A stretch of DNA of 64,000 nucleotides, taken from positions 2,482,501-2,546,500 of the forward strand of contig NEEC01000014.1 of NCBI GenBank assembly GCA_002189035.1. Reading direction: 5' to 3'. The stretch comes from Utricularia gibba (taxonomy: Eukaryota; Streptophyta; Magnoliopsida; Lamiales; Lentibulariaceae). Each line of letters opens with the position of its first letter. Position 1 is the stretch's first letter. The notes beneath the pieces were generated by a model that saw nothing but the letters and a program-made list of their open reading frames with translations, did not search any database and was not told the DNA's origin. The position numbers and the translations under genes are program-made. Shown in pieces: positions 1 through 9,917 of the stretch.

Positions 1-149
1 TCTGGCCTGGGCTTCTCCCCTTTTATCATTTCTTTCTTTGTTGAAAAGCTGAGAAATTGTTTTATTTTATTACTGAAATCCTTGGTTTGTTGTTTTTATT
101 CTTTTCCTATATTCATATTTTTTAATGATAATCTTAAATGATGTCTTAG

Positions 150-2118
150 AACCCTCAGCTACAAGCATCTGCGACGCTCGCTCTAACCCGTTTAATGATC
201 ATTGATGCTGAATTTTGGTAAACAAGAACACATTATTTATGGTACCATGCTTCATTTTGTATTGAATTGACATTTGTGTTTCTTGTTTAGCGACAAGCAT
301 CTTCAGCTGCTCTTTACCGTCGTGGAGAATGCACCATCAGAAATTGTTCGTTCAAACTGTACAATAGCCCTTGGAGATTTGGTAGCTCGTTTTCCTAACC
401 TGTTAGAGCCGTGGACTGAGAATATATATGCTCGTCTTAGGGATCAATCGACATCAGTGAGGAAAATTGCTGTATTGGTTCTTTCTCACCTTATTTTGAA
501 TGACATGATGAAGGTATTGGCTACTCCTCATTTTCCATTGTTGTTGACTAAATCTGCAGAACTTATGTTGGTCACTGACTTCAGGTGAAAGGTTATATTA
601 ATGAAATGGCCTTGCGGTTAGAAGATGAAGATGAAAGAATTTCGAGTTTAGCTAAGCTCTTTTTTCATGAACTATCTAAAAAAGGTGAGCTTAGTCATTA
701 TCGTCTATCTCCATGGGGAAAAATCGCATTTTTCCATATTACTTCTAGATCATGAAAGATAACTTGATACTCTGATACTTGTAGGAAGCAATCCTATATA
801 TAATCTGCTCCCAGATATGCTTGGAAAGTTGTCCTGCCAAAACTTGAAGGAAGAGTCCTTCTGCAACATTATGCAATTTTTAATAGGCTCAATAAAGAAG
901 GTATATCATTCTTAGCATCTCTCATTCATTAGCCTTATTGTATGCTGATGTATGGTAAATTTTCAGGATAAACAAATGGAGTCTCTTGTAGAAAAGCTGT
1001 GCAATAGGTTCACTGGTGTCTCTGGTATTTCATTAACTTCCTTGTAGTTTTAATTCTGCAAAATATGTATGGATTACGTATAACCTTTTTCTTGTTCTCT
1101 TGAACAGATGTTAGGCAATGGCAGTATATTTCTTATTGCCTCTCCCAGCTAGCATTTACAGAAAGGAGCATACGGAAGCTTATGGACTTATTTAAGACAT
1201 ATGCACATATCTTATCTGAGGACACTGTTGTCGATCATTTAAAAAACATAATTAACAAGGTGGTAGCTGGTGACAGATCCCGTCTAATGTTTCGCTTATC
1301 CTGGGTTATGAGACTACTCAATATTGATTTGCACGTCTGTGCATATGTTTACAAACCCAGGTAAAAAAGTTTGCGAAGCCGGAAATGAAGGCAAGCGTTG
1401 AAGAATTTGAGGAGAAGATAAACAACTACCATCTTGAAAAGAAGGAGCAAGTTCAGACCGAGCGGAATGCACAAGCACATAAAGAGAAAGTTGGTCAATT
1501 GGGAAATTTGGTTGAAACGAAGACAGAAGTAGAGGAGAGTGATGAATCAGAAATTACAGAAGGTACGTAGCTTTTTATTTGTCAGAGTCAGCAATTTGGT
1601 GTTTGCGGTGTGTTACGTGGCAATGTTAAATTAAATCTTGTCATTCATTCTTGAATGGCAGATTTTTTTTTTTTTTTTTTAATGTAGCTTGATCAAAACA
1701 TGGGTTTCAAGTTTCATATGCTGCTCTGCATACCAGAAGCTTTCTTCAGTTTGGTTCTGCTTTCATGTTCTTCTTATAGTTGCACATGAAGAAAGATACA
1801 TTTCATTTTGTCACCTTCCTATATCGGTGTAACTTGCCCTGTTATAACTGGTGCTGGTAAACCAACAGATGGCGAAGAAAGCTTGAAGAATGTGAACCCG
1901 TGTTCGCATTCCAGATTTCCCACAAAATCAAGGTCGTCATCAGGTGCTTCGACCTTGGAAATGGACGAAGATGAAGTTCAATCACCTTGTACTGATCGAA
2001 AAGGTCTCACAAACTTGAAACATGTGTTCATTTGTGGCTCGAATGCTCACCGTTATGGCTGTTTGCAGGTGCCTCTAGATCCAGCATGAACAAAAGTTGC
2101 AGAAATGTCTCAAAGTGA
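150..2118 (+). CDS. CAP-D2: Condensin complex subunit 1 (CAP-D2), C-terminal part, 5' truncated by the window edge
   Basis: HEAT-repeat regulatory subunit of condensin I, which compacts mitotic chromosomes in the nucleus. Nine exons can be joined with phase kept throughout: 150-217, 291-513, 585-684, 785-900, 967-1024, 1108-1259, 1361-1562, 1869-2003, 2069-2118. Highly conserved CAP-D2 stretches are visible: VVENAPSEIVRSNC, LGDL, NLLEPWTENIY, LVLSHLILNDMMKVKGY, SSLAKLFFHELSKKGSNPIY, FCNIMQFLIGSIKKDKQ and VRQWQYISYCLSQL, then a charged tail (EEFEEKINNYHLEKKEQ) and a Ser/Arg-rich end that stops with TGA at 2116. The upstream HEAT region and the start codon lie outside the window. I see no broken frame. 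The identification is firm; the last two small exons are inferred from splice sites and phase. Confidence 0.93.
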
Positions 2119-2871
2119 GACGCCAACTAGAAGAAAAACAAAAGCAGCCAGCCCCTTTCCACCCACATGTGAGTGTACGCTGATAAATTGTAGTAATCGT
2201 AGGTTTGTTTGATCCAGTTTACCGACCTAGTTAAAATCTTAGATCAAACCAGACTTCTAATGAGGGATTGAATACTTGAGAGTCTGGGTCCATGTTACAA
2301 TAATACCTTGTATGTTGGGACTTGTGTAAAATGCCCTCGTGATGTTTCCTACCCTTGGAACCACTTTGAATTCTGCCACCACCTAATTGGGCAAGCTGCT
2401 GCAGATATCTGTTGTGAGTCCTCTAGCTTGTGGAAAGACATCTCTTGCAAGCAGTTAGTTACATAGTCCGTGCAGGTTAACCGCCGGAGGTGTAACGTAC
2501 CCTTGATAAAACATGGGGCGAGAATGGCTGGTTACCTTATCAAGGGCTAATGAACGAAAATTTTCAATATCAAGAAGCGCGTAGGTTTCTCAAATCGAAA
2601 AATCTAAAAGCATGATATTCTCAAAAGGGTGTCATCCAAATTAATAAAAGTATTGCTAAAATTGGTATTTAATGAAAATTGATGAGAATAAAGTTAATAA
2701 CATGTATAAATATTTAAAAAAATATATTTGCTAGTATTATCGTCCATGTTTATTAACATATTTTGTATGCCTTCGCATTCCCATGCAACATGAAGCATTC
2801 CAAACCAAAACTTGTTTTTTTTCAAAAAGGTATATGGAAAATTGATAAAAAAAAAATTTGAAAAGAGAGTT
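2119..2871. other. 3' flank of CAP-D2, AT-rich spacer
   Basis: This holds the 3' UTR of CAP-D2 and AT-rich sequence up to the tRNA gene. An A-run at about 2846-2857 reads as a T-run on the minus strand just past the tRNA 3' end, which fits a Pol III terminator. No other gene is visible. Confidence 0.6.
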
Positions 2872-2898
2872 TGCGGTGAGCGTGGATCGAACACGCGG

Positions 2899-2939
<41 letters not shown>

Positions 2940-2944
2940 CCCGC
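2872..2944 (-). tRNA. tRNA-Phe(GAA): Nuclear tRNA-Phe (GAA)
   Basis: The minus strand gives a complete 73-nt tRNA with acceptor GCGGGGA, A box TAGCTCAGTTGG, anticodon loop CTGAAGA, B box GTTCGATCC and discriminator A, with no intron and no encoded CCA. It matches the plant cytosolic tRNA-Phe that I know, except for one base in the variable loop (GGCC rather than GGTC). The plastid trnF differs clearly, so this is nuclear. A T-run downstream on the minus strand can terminate Pol III. The gene is head-to-head with the dehydroquinate-synthase-like gene, 91 bp from its ATG. Confidence 0.97.
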
Positions 2945-3035
2945 TGATGGTCAAAGTAACTTTACATTTAAAATATCTAATGTACATCTGTCAAACCAAT
3001 CAACATCCACCTCCCAACCGGCGGTCGACGCAAAA

Positions 3036-5086
3036 ATGGCGGCAATTATTCCTTCAGCTACATTCGTCTGTAGAGGTCCGTTATCATTTTTGTTGCTGCA
3101 TCAGCAACCAAATTCTATTCGCTCGATGAATTTTTCATACATGCTGCAATATCTTCGTTTATGATGAATGATACGTAACACTGCGACATTGGGAGTTGCA
3201 GATTGCTCCGATGCGATTTGGAAAGTCCCGTCCTCAGACAGACGCTATGCTGTGAAAGCAATGCTTGCGCAAACGTGTGCTTCGATTTTTCAGAGTAAGA
3301 AGGTATGGATATGGACAGAAAAGAAGGAAGTGATGATGTTCGCTCTTGAGAGGGGATGGGATACTGTTATTTTCCCCCCTGGCCGCCGCGAACTCGCCGC
3401 TGAGTGGTCCTGTAAATTGATTTTGGTGCTGCGAGTTTTGACGTTTAACCCTAGCATCCTCTTAATGTCGTTGGTTCTTTGCATTTGATTTCTCCAGCGA
3501 TTGGATTGTTAACTCCTCTGTTCATTGAAGAGGGAAGAATTTGTGATAGCGAAGAAAAACAAATTGCCACTATTACTGAGGTTTCATCACTGGAGCATCT
3601 TGAGGAACTCCCATTTTTGAATGAGGAAACAGGAATTATTGTTGTTGATTTCCTGGAGTGGAAGGTTTGTTACTTTTTCCTTCACTTCTTTTTATGTTTT
3701 TCTTTAGTTGTATGATTTCATTTTCTTGTTGGATCATGTAACTCTTTTAGTTGTTTCATAAGAACCACAAGTCAGTTGCTTTACATTGATACTCACTCCT
3801 ACATGGATCCTCCAGGCCATACCTGCTGAAAATATTGTTGCAGCCGTTCAGGGCACCAAAAAATCGATTTTGGCAGTTTCTAGGACATCTGCTGAAGCTC
3901 AAATGTTTCTTGAGGTACATTCTTCATTGGTGGCTTCTTTAAACGTTTTTCCAGCTTAAGGATTCATTCTTGTTTGCTGATTTCGTCTACTTCACAAGGC
4001 CTTGGAGCAAGGTTTGTCTGGTGTCGTTTTGAAAACAGAAGATGCTGCCACCATCTTACAGCTGAAGGTAGTAAAATTCTGGCTTCCCCCATGGTGTGAT
4101 TAATAGGATGATACCAATCTCCATAATTCAGGACTACCTTGACAAACGAACCACTGAGGGTAGTCTCTTGGAATTGACCAGAGCAACTGTAACCAGCATT
4201 CAAGCTGTTGGAATGGGTGACCGTGCCTGTGTTGATCTCTGCAGTCTGATGAGACCCGGTGAAGGGCTTCTGGTTGTGTTTCACATCCCATATCACAATG
4301 TTTTTCTCATTTCTTGACTCTCTTACGTAACTAGTATGTCATGAAAGGTCGGATCGTTCGCGAGAGGGCTATTTCTCGTGCATTCTGAATGCTTGGATTC
4401 GAACTACATTGCCAGCCGGCCTTTCCGAGTAAACGCGGTGGGTGCAAATTCATAGGACCAGTGCTATTATGTGTGTATATATATATATATATATATGAGA
4501 TCTTTACAGTAGTTGTGGTTCTGAAATGTGTTTCAGGGACCTGTTCATGCATATGTTGCTGTTCCGGGGGGAAAACCAGCTACCTTTCAGAGTTGGAAAC
4601 TGGGAAATGTGTGATGGTCGTCAACCATAATGGAGTGGTGCGCAATGCTACTGTTGGCAGGGTGAAGATCGAAACAAGACCATTGATCCTCATTGAGGCG
4701 AAGGTTCCTAGTACCTTTTTTCCTGTCCATTGATTCTTGAGAAATCTAAGTATCAAACTAGGGATAGATACCTCTTTGTGCCCATACAGACAGGTCAGGG
4801 GAACCCACAAACTTGCAGCATTCTGTTGCAGAATGCCGAAACCGTTGCTCTCGTGGCACCGGCTGAAGGCAAGTGCTGCATTCTGTTCACTCATTTTTCT
4901 TTTCTATGATTCGCAAACTGCATTCTCTTGTGGTTGTTCCTGAGTGATCGATCGATCGCAGCAGGGAATTCGCATAGGACGATTCCAGTAACATCCCTGA
5001 AGCTGGGCGATGAAGTTCTGGTGAGACTACAAGGTGGCGCCCGGCATACTGGCATTGAAATCCAGGAATTCATTGTTGAGAAATGA
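3036..5086 (+). CDS. 3-dehydroquinate synthase-like protein (archaeal AroB'/DHQS-II family), one frame break
   Basis: Plant homologue of archaeal 3-dehydroquinate synthase II (family of MJ1249; Arabidopsis At3g28760 type), about 394 residues over ten exons: 3036-3075, 3202-3411, 3498-3664, 3816-3914, 3999-4067, 4132-4272, 4348-4437, 4537-4703, 4790-4868, 4965-5086. Family blocks seen: [71 protein letters not shown] and [19 protein letters not shown]. The role in plants is unsettled, because the shikimate pathway uses the bacterial-type enzyme. The last intron is GC-AG (GAAG|GCAAGT). Exon 8 changes frame at the six-G run 4566-4571, between AVPGG and KTSYLSE; one missing base explains it and makes the total length a multiple of three. 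The start is chosen because exon 1 splices in phase past an in-frame stop at 3162. Confidence 0.88.
4476..4496. repeat. (TA)n microsatellite in an intron
   Basis: A run of about ten TA units lies within the intron between 4438 and 4536 of the dehydroquinate-synthase-like gene. It is likely to be length-polymorphic. Confidence 0.85.
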
Positions 5087-5528
5087 GCTGTCGCTTCTTG
5101 TCACAGGCTCACAGCTTAGAATTAATGAGCCTATTATTGGGCCTTATTATGGGCCGAAAGAATTTCATGGGTCTAATTGAGTAGATGAGGTGTTCTATCG
5201 TGCATCCATCCACGTGTAAGAAGTAGGAAGGGAGCGCGCGGGTCGCTAGTGGGCATGGCTGCACCATCACACCGACGCCCTTGTTGCCGCACGAGTCTTC
5301 TCCAAAGACGATCCCGCCCCTGTTCGTGTTCCAATCCCCGAGGGTACTGTCGTCTTTTCTGGAATCAAGAACCCCTGGCCCCATCGAACGTCTTCCGTCG
5401 TCCACACTCCGGCGCGTGTCATGCCACCGCAATGATCTAATCTACCTCCTTTCCTCTTCTTCTTAGCCGGAGGCTTACATTCCCGTTTGTAGGGAGGAAC
5501 TCCTGGTGTGTGTCTGCTTGTGTACCTT
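5087..5528. other. Intergenic spacer between the DHQS-like and bHLH genes
   Basis: GC-rich for this window. It carries the 3' flank of the upstream gene and the presumed promoter and leader of the bHLH gene. Short ORFs here have no recognisable similarity, and no clear TATA box is seen. Confidence 0.4.
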
Positions 5529-6362
5529 ATGACCGCTTCTGAATCCGCTAGCGACGCCGCCGGAGGGTGCCGACGGTGTGCCTCTGTTTTTAAATTAGGC
5601 ATTTCTTGTCCATTTTAACTTAGTCCTCGAAAACCTCGTTGATTCCAGCACCAGGAATTCTGAGAAAACAACACCCAGAAAAGTTAATAAAGCAGCGAGG
5701 GAGAAGAAGAAACGGGATCAAATCAACGAGTTGTTCTTCAAGCTTGGCGCTTCACTGGGCATGTTTTTTATTCGATTTGAATTCAGGCGTCTTTTATGTT
5801 TCTCTCTGATTGAAAAAAAAAAGATCAGTTAGCTTTCTGGGATTTGCAGCACTCGATCATTCCTCCCATGGAAAGGATTCACTACTGAAGGAGACGATGC
5901 GCATCCTGAAACACCTTCGTTGCTTGGTTGACAGTCTCCACAAGGATAACGCCTCCCTTGTCTCCGAATTCAACTACGTAAGATTTTGCTATTTAATTTC
6001 TCCATGAAAAAACTTCTGTCTGCAACTTGATCTCATTTTTATTTGCCGTCGCAGATTGAAATTGAGAAAAATGAGCTCGCGGAGGAAGTTAATCAGCTCA
6101 AGACTGCGGTGCAAATGCAGAAAAAGAGCCTGAATTGTTATAGCAACAATCTTTCAGTTTTGAACAAAGAGGCGGCGGCGGCGGCGGCGCTTCGGTCCTA
6201 TCTCTCGCCGATGAATCTCGAAGATTCCACCGGAGGGATGTCCCGGCGAAGGTGACTAAGCCGTACCCCAAGTACCCATCGGATTCCTGGCCTTCCCAGA
6301 TCCTCGAACAGCACCCTTCTGCACTTGAGATTTTCGACACGCCAGAGGAGAGTGTGGTTTGA
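5529..6362 (+). CDS. bHLH transcription factor, POPEYE/bHLH47-like (class IVb), one frame break
   Basis: Class IVb bHLH factors act in iron-deficiency responses; POPEYE (bHLH47) is the closest family I recognise. Exons: 5529-5575, 5649-5758, 5850-5977, 6055-6362. The basic region (KAAREKKKRDQINELF) and first helix (FKLGASL) lie in exon 2, the loop and second helix (GKDSLLKETMRILKHL) in exon 3, and a coiled coil (EKNELAEEVNQLK) in exon 4. Intron 2 begins with GC (CACTGG|GCATGT); this is the only donor giving a continuous bHLH domain. As read, exon 4 stops at 6253-6255. The conserved tail (VTKPYPKYPSDSWPSQIL) continues in the next frame to 6360-6362. One missing base at the GGG of 6235-6237 joins the two and gives about 197 residues. 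The tiny first exon is inferred. Confidence 0.75.
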
Positions 6363-6783
6363 TCTACTCGTGTAGCAATTGACCTTGGAATATGTTTTTT
6401 CTTTAGTAGTAACGTATCTGTCATGTATCGCTATTGCATGAATAGTATGTTGATTTTCTTTGTATTCCCTGTATATTTATGACTGAAAATATATTTAATA
6501 AATATTTTATTTAACCGATTTAGGTCCCTCCCTCAATGATATGAGGCTGATGGTGGTTCGGAACTTCTAGGTGATGATGATACTTGTATCAAATTCGAGT
6601 ATTGTCTTTGAGCATCACTTGTCTTAAAAAAAAGCTCAAGTAGGTGGGTGTTTATTATATTATACACAGTACACACTGCTTGATAAGAAAATCAAGCACC
6701 ACATCTACATGCAACTGAAAGTAAAAACACACACCCAGATGGGGCGGGGCATGCATCCCTTCCAGCTTCAACCGACCTGGGTC
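6363..6783. other. Convergent intergenic region between the bHLH and LTP genes
   Basis: 3' flanks of two genes that point towards each other. AT-rich sequence around 6470-6520 can supply polyadenylation signals for the bHLH gene. No other feature is seen. Confidence 0.4.
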
Positions 6784-7215
6784 TCAAGAAATCCTGCAGC
6801 AATGAAAATGTTTTGATTTGATATTTATTGGACACCAAGATAACCGCTAGCGTGTATGGAGAGTTGTGTTGGACTAACTGATTGCAGTCGGTGTTGGCCG
6901 CTACGGGTGCGCCGATGCTGACACCACATTTTCCGGCAAGGTTTGCCGCAGCGTCGCTCTGTATGCCGTAGCTGGAGGCAGCCGATTTGAGGCAGTAGCA
7001 TGCGGTCTGCTTGTCTTCCTGGGACTGAATACTTCTGGCCAGGCTCCGGACTCCCTCGCAACATGACTGTGGCGGCTGACCCCCGCTGGTTAGGTAGGTC
7101 ATGCAGGGCAACATGCTTCCCTGCACGGTGCCGCAGGAGATGGCCTCCAGGGGGCCGCCTGGAAGAAGGCCATGAGAGCCACCACGAGAACGAATGCCCT
7201 CGCCAGCCTCTTCAT
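6784..7215 (-). CDS. Type-1 non-specific lipid-transfer protein, one frame break
   Basis: Small secreted protein that binds acyl lipids in a hydrophobic tunnel and acts in the apoplast (cuticle, defence). Exon 1 is 6879-7215 and exon 2 is 6784-6793. The terminal intron just before the last residues is typical of LTP1 genes and gives the end DCNQIS. All eight cysteines of the C-C-CC-CXC-C-C pattern are present (ISCGTVQ, LPC, SCC, CYC, GKC, TDC), and a signal peptide starts MKRLARAFVLVVALMAFFQA. The signal peptide and the mature domain are in different frames. The break is at the five-base run 7150-7154 (C5 on the coding strand), where one missing base would join them and give 115 residues, the usual size. 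A functional gene with a sequence error and a recent pseudogene are both possible. Confidence 0.85.
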
Positions 7216-8025
7216 ACTAATGCTAGGTGATGCTGATTGAAGCTGATGGGTACCACCATACATATACGCGAGATCCCCAACTGTGCAGCCTGAATTCAGT
7301 TTGTATTTTAGCTGGCATTCAATGAACACTGACAATTGGTTGGGTGGGAGGTGCAGCCCTTCACCGTCTCCCCCACAAAGATCTCTAAATCCTCGCCCCA
7401 CTCACTAACCAACGCACTTATTGAAGATCGCCATCCTGCCCCATCAAACCCATCTCAACTCCGAGATGTTTTCTCATCATCATCTTCTGTTAGAAGGTGA
7501 AAAGAAGAACCGATCAGCATGAATGCACCCAGAAGCAAAATTGGAAGGGGGAGATGGATACCACTTGTGTGATTTCCCAATGCATCGGTTTGGTTTGGTT
7601 TAGACCTCACCGGAGAAGCTTTCTGGTACTTGAATGCCACGCTTCACTGAAAAGTAGCTTTCACCTGGGCTTGTGGTCCAAATCGCGAACCCTGTCCCTG
7701 ACAAATGCAGATGCCAACGAATCAGTAACGACTGCATCTTCTGGGATCGGGGAAAAAAAAAAAGAAAAGAAAAGCTTCATGGGGGCCTCATAAAATAATT
7801 TATAATTTATTTATTGTTTATTTTTTTATGGTACGCTGTGGGAAGAACTGGTCTAGAAGGACAAGGAACATCACTCTCAAGATTCAGTGGATAAAACGCC
7901 AGGGAAAGCATGCAGGATTGGAGAGTGAGTCCAACGCCTGGGAATTTCATCTTTCACGGGCTCCTCTGATGCTTTTGGGATCTCTATTCCCCAGTCCCCG
8001 AAGAAGATCCGGATCACCGGATCCA
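7216..8025. other. Divergent promoter region between the LTP and AVT1-like genes
   Basis: 810 bp separate two divergently transcribed genes and must hold both promoters. On the minus strand, TATATGTA at about 7258-7265 is a possible TATA element for the LTP gene. The right half contains the AVT1-like leader, with an upstream in-frame ATG near 7968 that could extend the protein. Confidence 0.4.
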
Positions 8026-9743
8026 ATGGGAAGCTTCTCGACGTCGCCACCGCCATCCAAACAAGACGCCGGCGACGATGCCTCCGCCATCGACATTCCT
8101 CTGTTGGAACACCAGCGCCTCCGCCATACCTCGGGATTTTCTTTCGGCAACACGTCCTTCTTCAAAACCTGCTTCAATGGCATTAACGCCCTATCAGGTA
8201 CATCAACAGAGTTATCTGTAGGTATTAATGCTTTCGAGTTTCAATTCGGTGGTCATCTAGGATTTGTGTCCTGCTGCTGGCTGCGATGTCCTCTTTCCTT
8301 AAACATGGAAGGACACCATTAATGACTTCTCCAAATGCTCGCACAGTTTTGTCGGTGTAGCAACCCTATGGGCATTACTTAATTAACCACGTGGTGGATA
8401 AACATCAATGATCAATCCTCCATCTTTGACATTCCTGGAAAAAGAAAAAGAAAATCTTCTCATTTCTTTGTCTGCATTGATACGCTTTCTAGTGATTCCA
8501 AGGTGTTTTTGTTATCTATCAGGGGTAGGAATTTTGTCCGTACCTTATGCTCTGGCATCAGGAGGGTGGATCAGTTTGGCACTTTTCTTCCTCATAGCTG
8601 GATGCACATACTGCACAGCCCTAATAATCAAAAAATGTATGGACATGGACACCAGCATACTAACTTTCCCTGATATCGGTGATCGAGCATTCGGGCCAAA
8701 TGGCAGAAGGTTCGTATCTCTGGTGATGAATGTGGAGCTTTATATGGTGGCAACAGGCTTCTTGGTTCTGGAAGGGGATAATTTGCAGAACTTGTTTCCA
8801 AATATGGGATATGAAGTCATGGGGTTTCACATCACTGGGAAGCAGACCTTTGTTGTTCTTGTAGGCCTGGTTATGCTGCCTGCTGTCTGGCTGGACAATA
8901 TGAGCATTCTTTCATATATTTCCGCGAGTGGAGTCATAGCTTCATTCATCCTCGTTTGCTCTATTTTCTGGGCTGGAGCATTTGATGGCATTGGATTTCA
9001 TGAAAAGGGGATTCCCTTGGATACTAGAGGGATTCCCACAGCTGTCAGCTTGTATGCCTTCTGTTACTGTGCTCATCCTGTTTTCCCAACACTGTACGTT
9101 TCAATGAAGGACCAAAAGAAGTTCTCCAAGGTAATAAATCTGTAAAGCTGAAGCATTTGTGATCTTTCTCTGTCACATAGAAATTAATGGAGATGCAACT
9201 CAACTATTTTTTCAGGTTCTTTTCCTCTGCTTCGTTGTCTGCACGGCAAGCTATGCTGCTGTTGCAATACTGGGATACCTAATGTTTGGCTCCCATCTTG
9301 AATCCCAGATTACCTTGAATCTTCCTGTACACAAAATAAGCTCAAGAGTGGCAATCTACACAACCCTTGTGAACCCCCTGGCTAAATATGCTCTGATGGT
9401 GAAACCAATAGTTACCGCTCTTGAAAGCAGGTTTGTGATCAACCCAAACAAAGGACTCAGCATATCTATTAGGAGTTTTCTAGTAATAAGCACAGTTGCC
9501 ATGGCTCTGGCGATTCCATTTTTCGCATATCTTATGTCCTTCGTAGGCGCACTTTTAAGTGTAACAGCCTCAGTTATCATTCCCTGCTTGTGCTTCATGA
9601 AGATATCAGGCATTTACAGGAGATTCGGGCTGGAGCTGATGTCTGTCTGGGGCATTTGTTTGATTGGTTTGTTCATCCTCGTTGTAGGCACTTACACTTC
9701 ACTGCGTGACATTATTTCAGAATTTCAGAACGTAGCAAAATAG
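8026..9743 (+). CDS. Amino-acid transporter, AVT1 family (AAAP superfamily)
   Basis: Multi-pass transporter related to vacuolar AVT1 proteins, which export neutral amino acids from the vacuole. Exons 8026-8197, 8523-9130 and 9216-9743 join in phase to 435 residues. The hydrophilic N-terminus (GSFSTSPPPSKQD) is followed by the signature FFKTCFNGINALSGVGILS and then PYALASGGW, and about ten hydrophobic segments follow. Conserved blocks include FPDIGDRAFG, MVATGFLVLEGDNL, LDNMSILSYISA and FCYCAHPVFPTLY. No breaks are seen. An in-frame ATG upstream (about 7968) is less likely because it would add an Arg/Pro-rich leader that is unusual for the family. Membrane location follows from the family; the exact substrate cannot be read from the sequence. 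Confidence 0.9.
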
Positions 9744-9917
9744 ATCTGCCCTGTGTTCGACCGAAAACGAACCCCATGTTGCTGTTGCATTTGCTAGATT
9801 TCAGCATCTGTAAATCTTTCGAATGTTGTTGAATTGCTTTGAGAGCGCAGCACGTTTTCGTTATGTTACTTCCACCACTGCTAGTGTTAGCTCACTTCGA
9901 AAAACAGGATTCACTAT

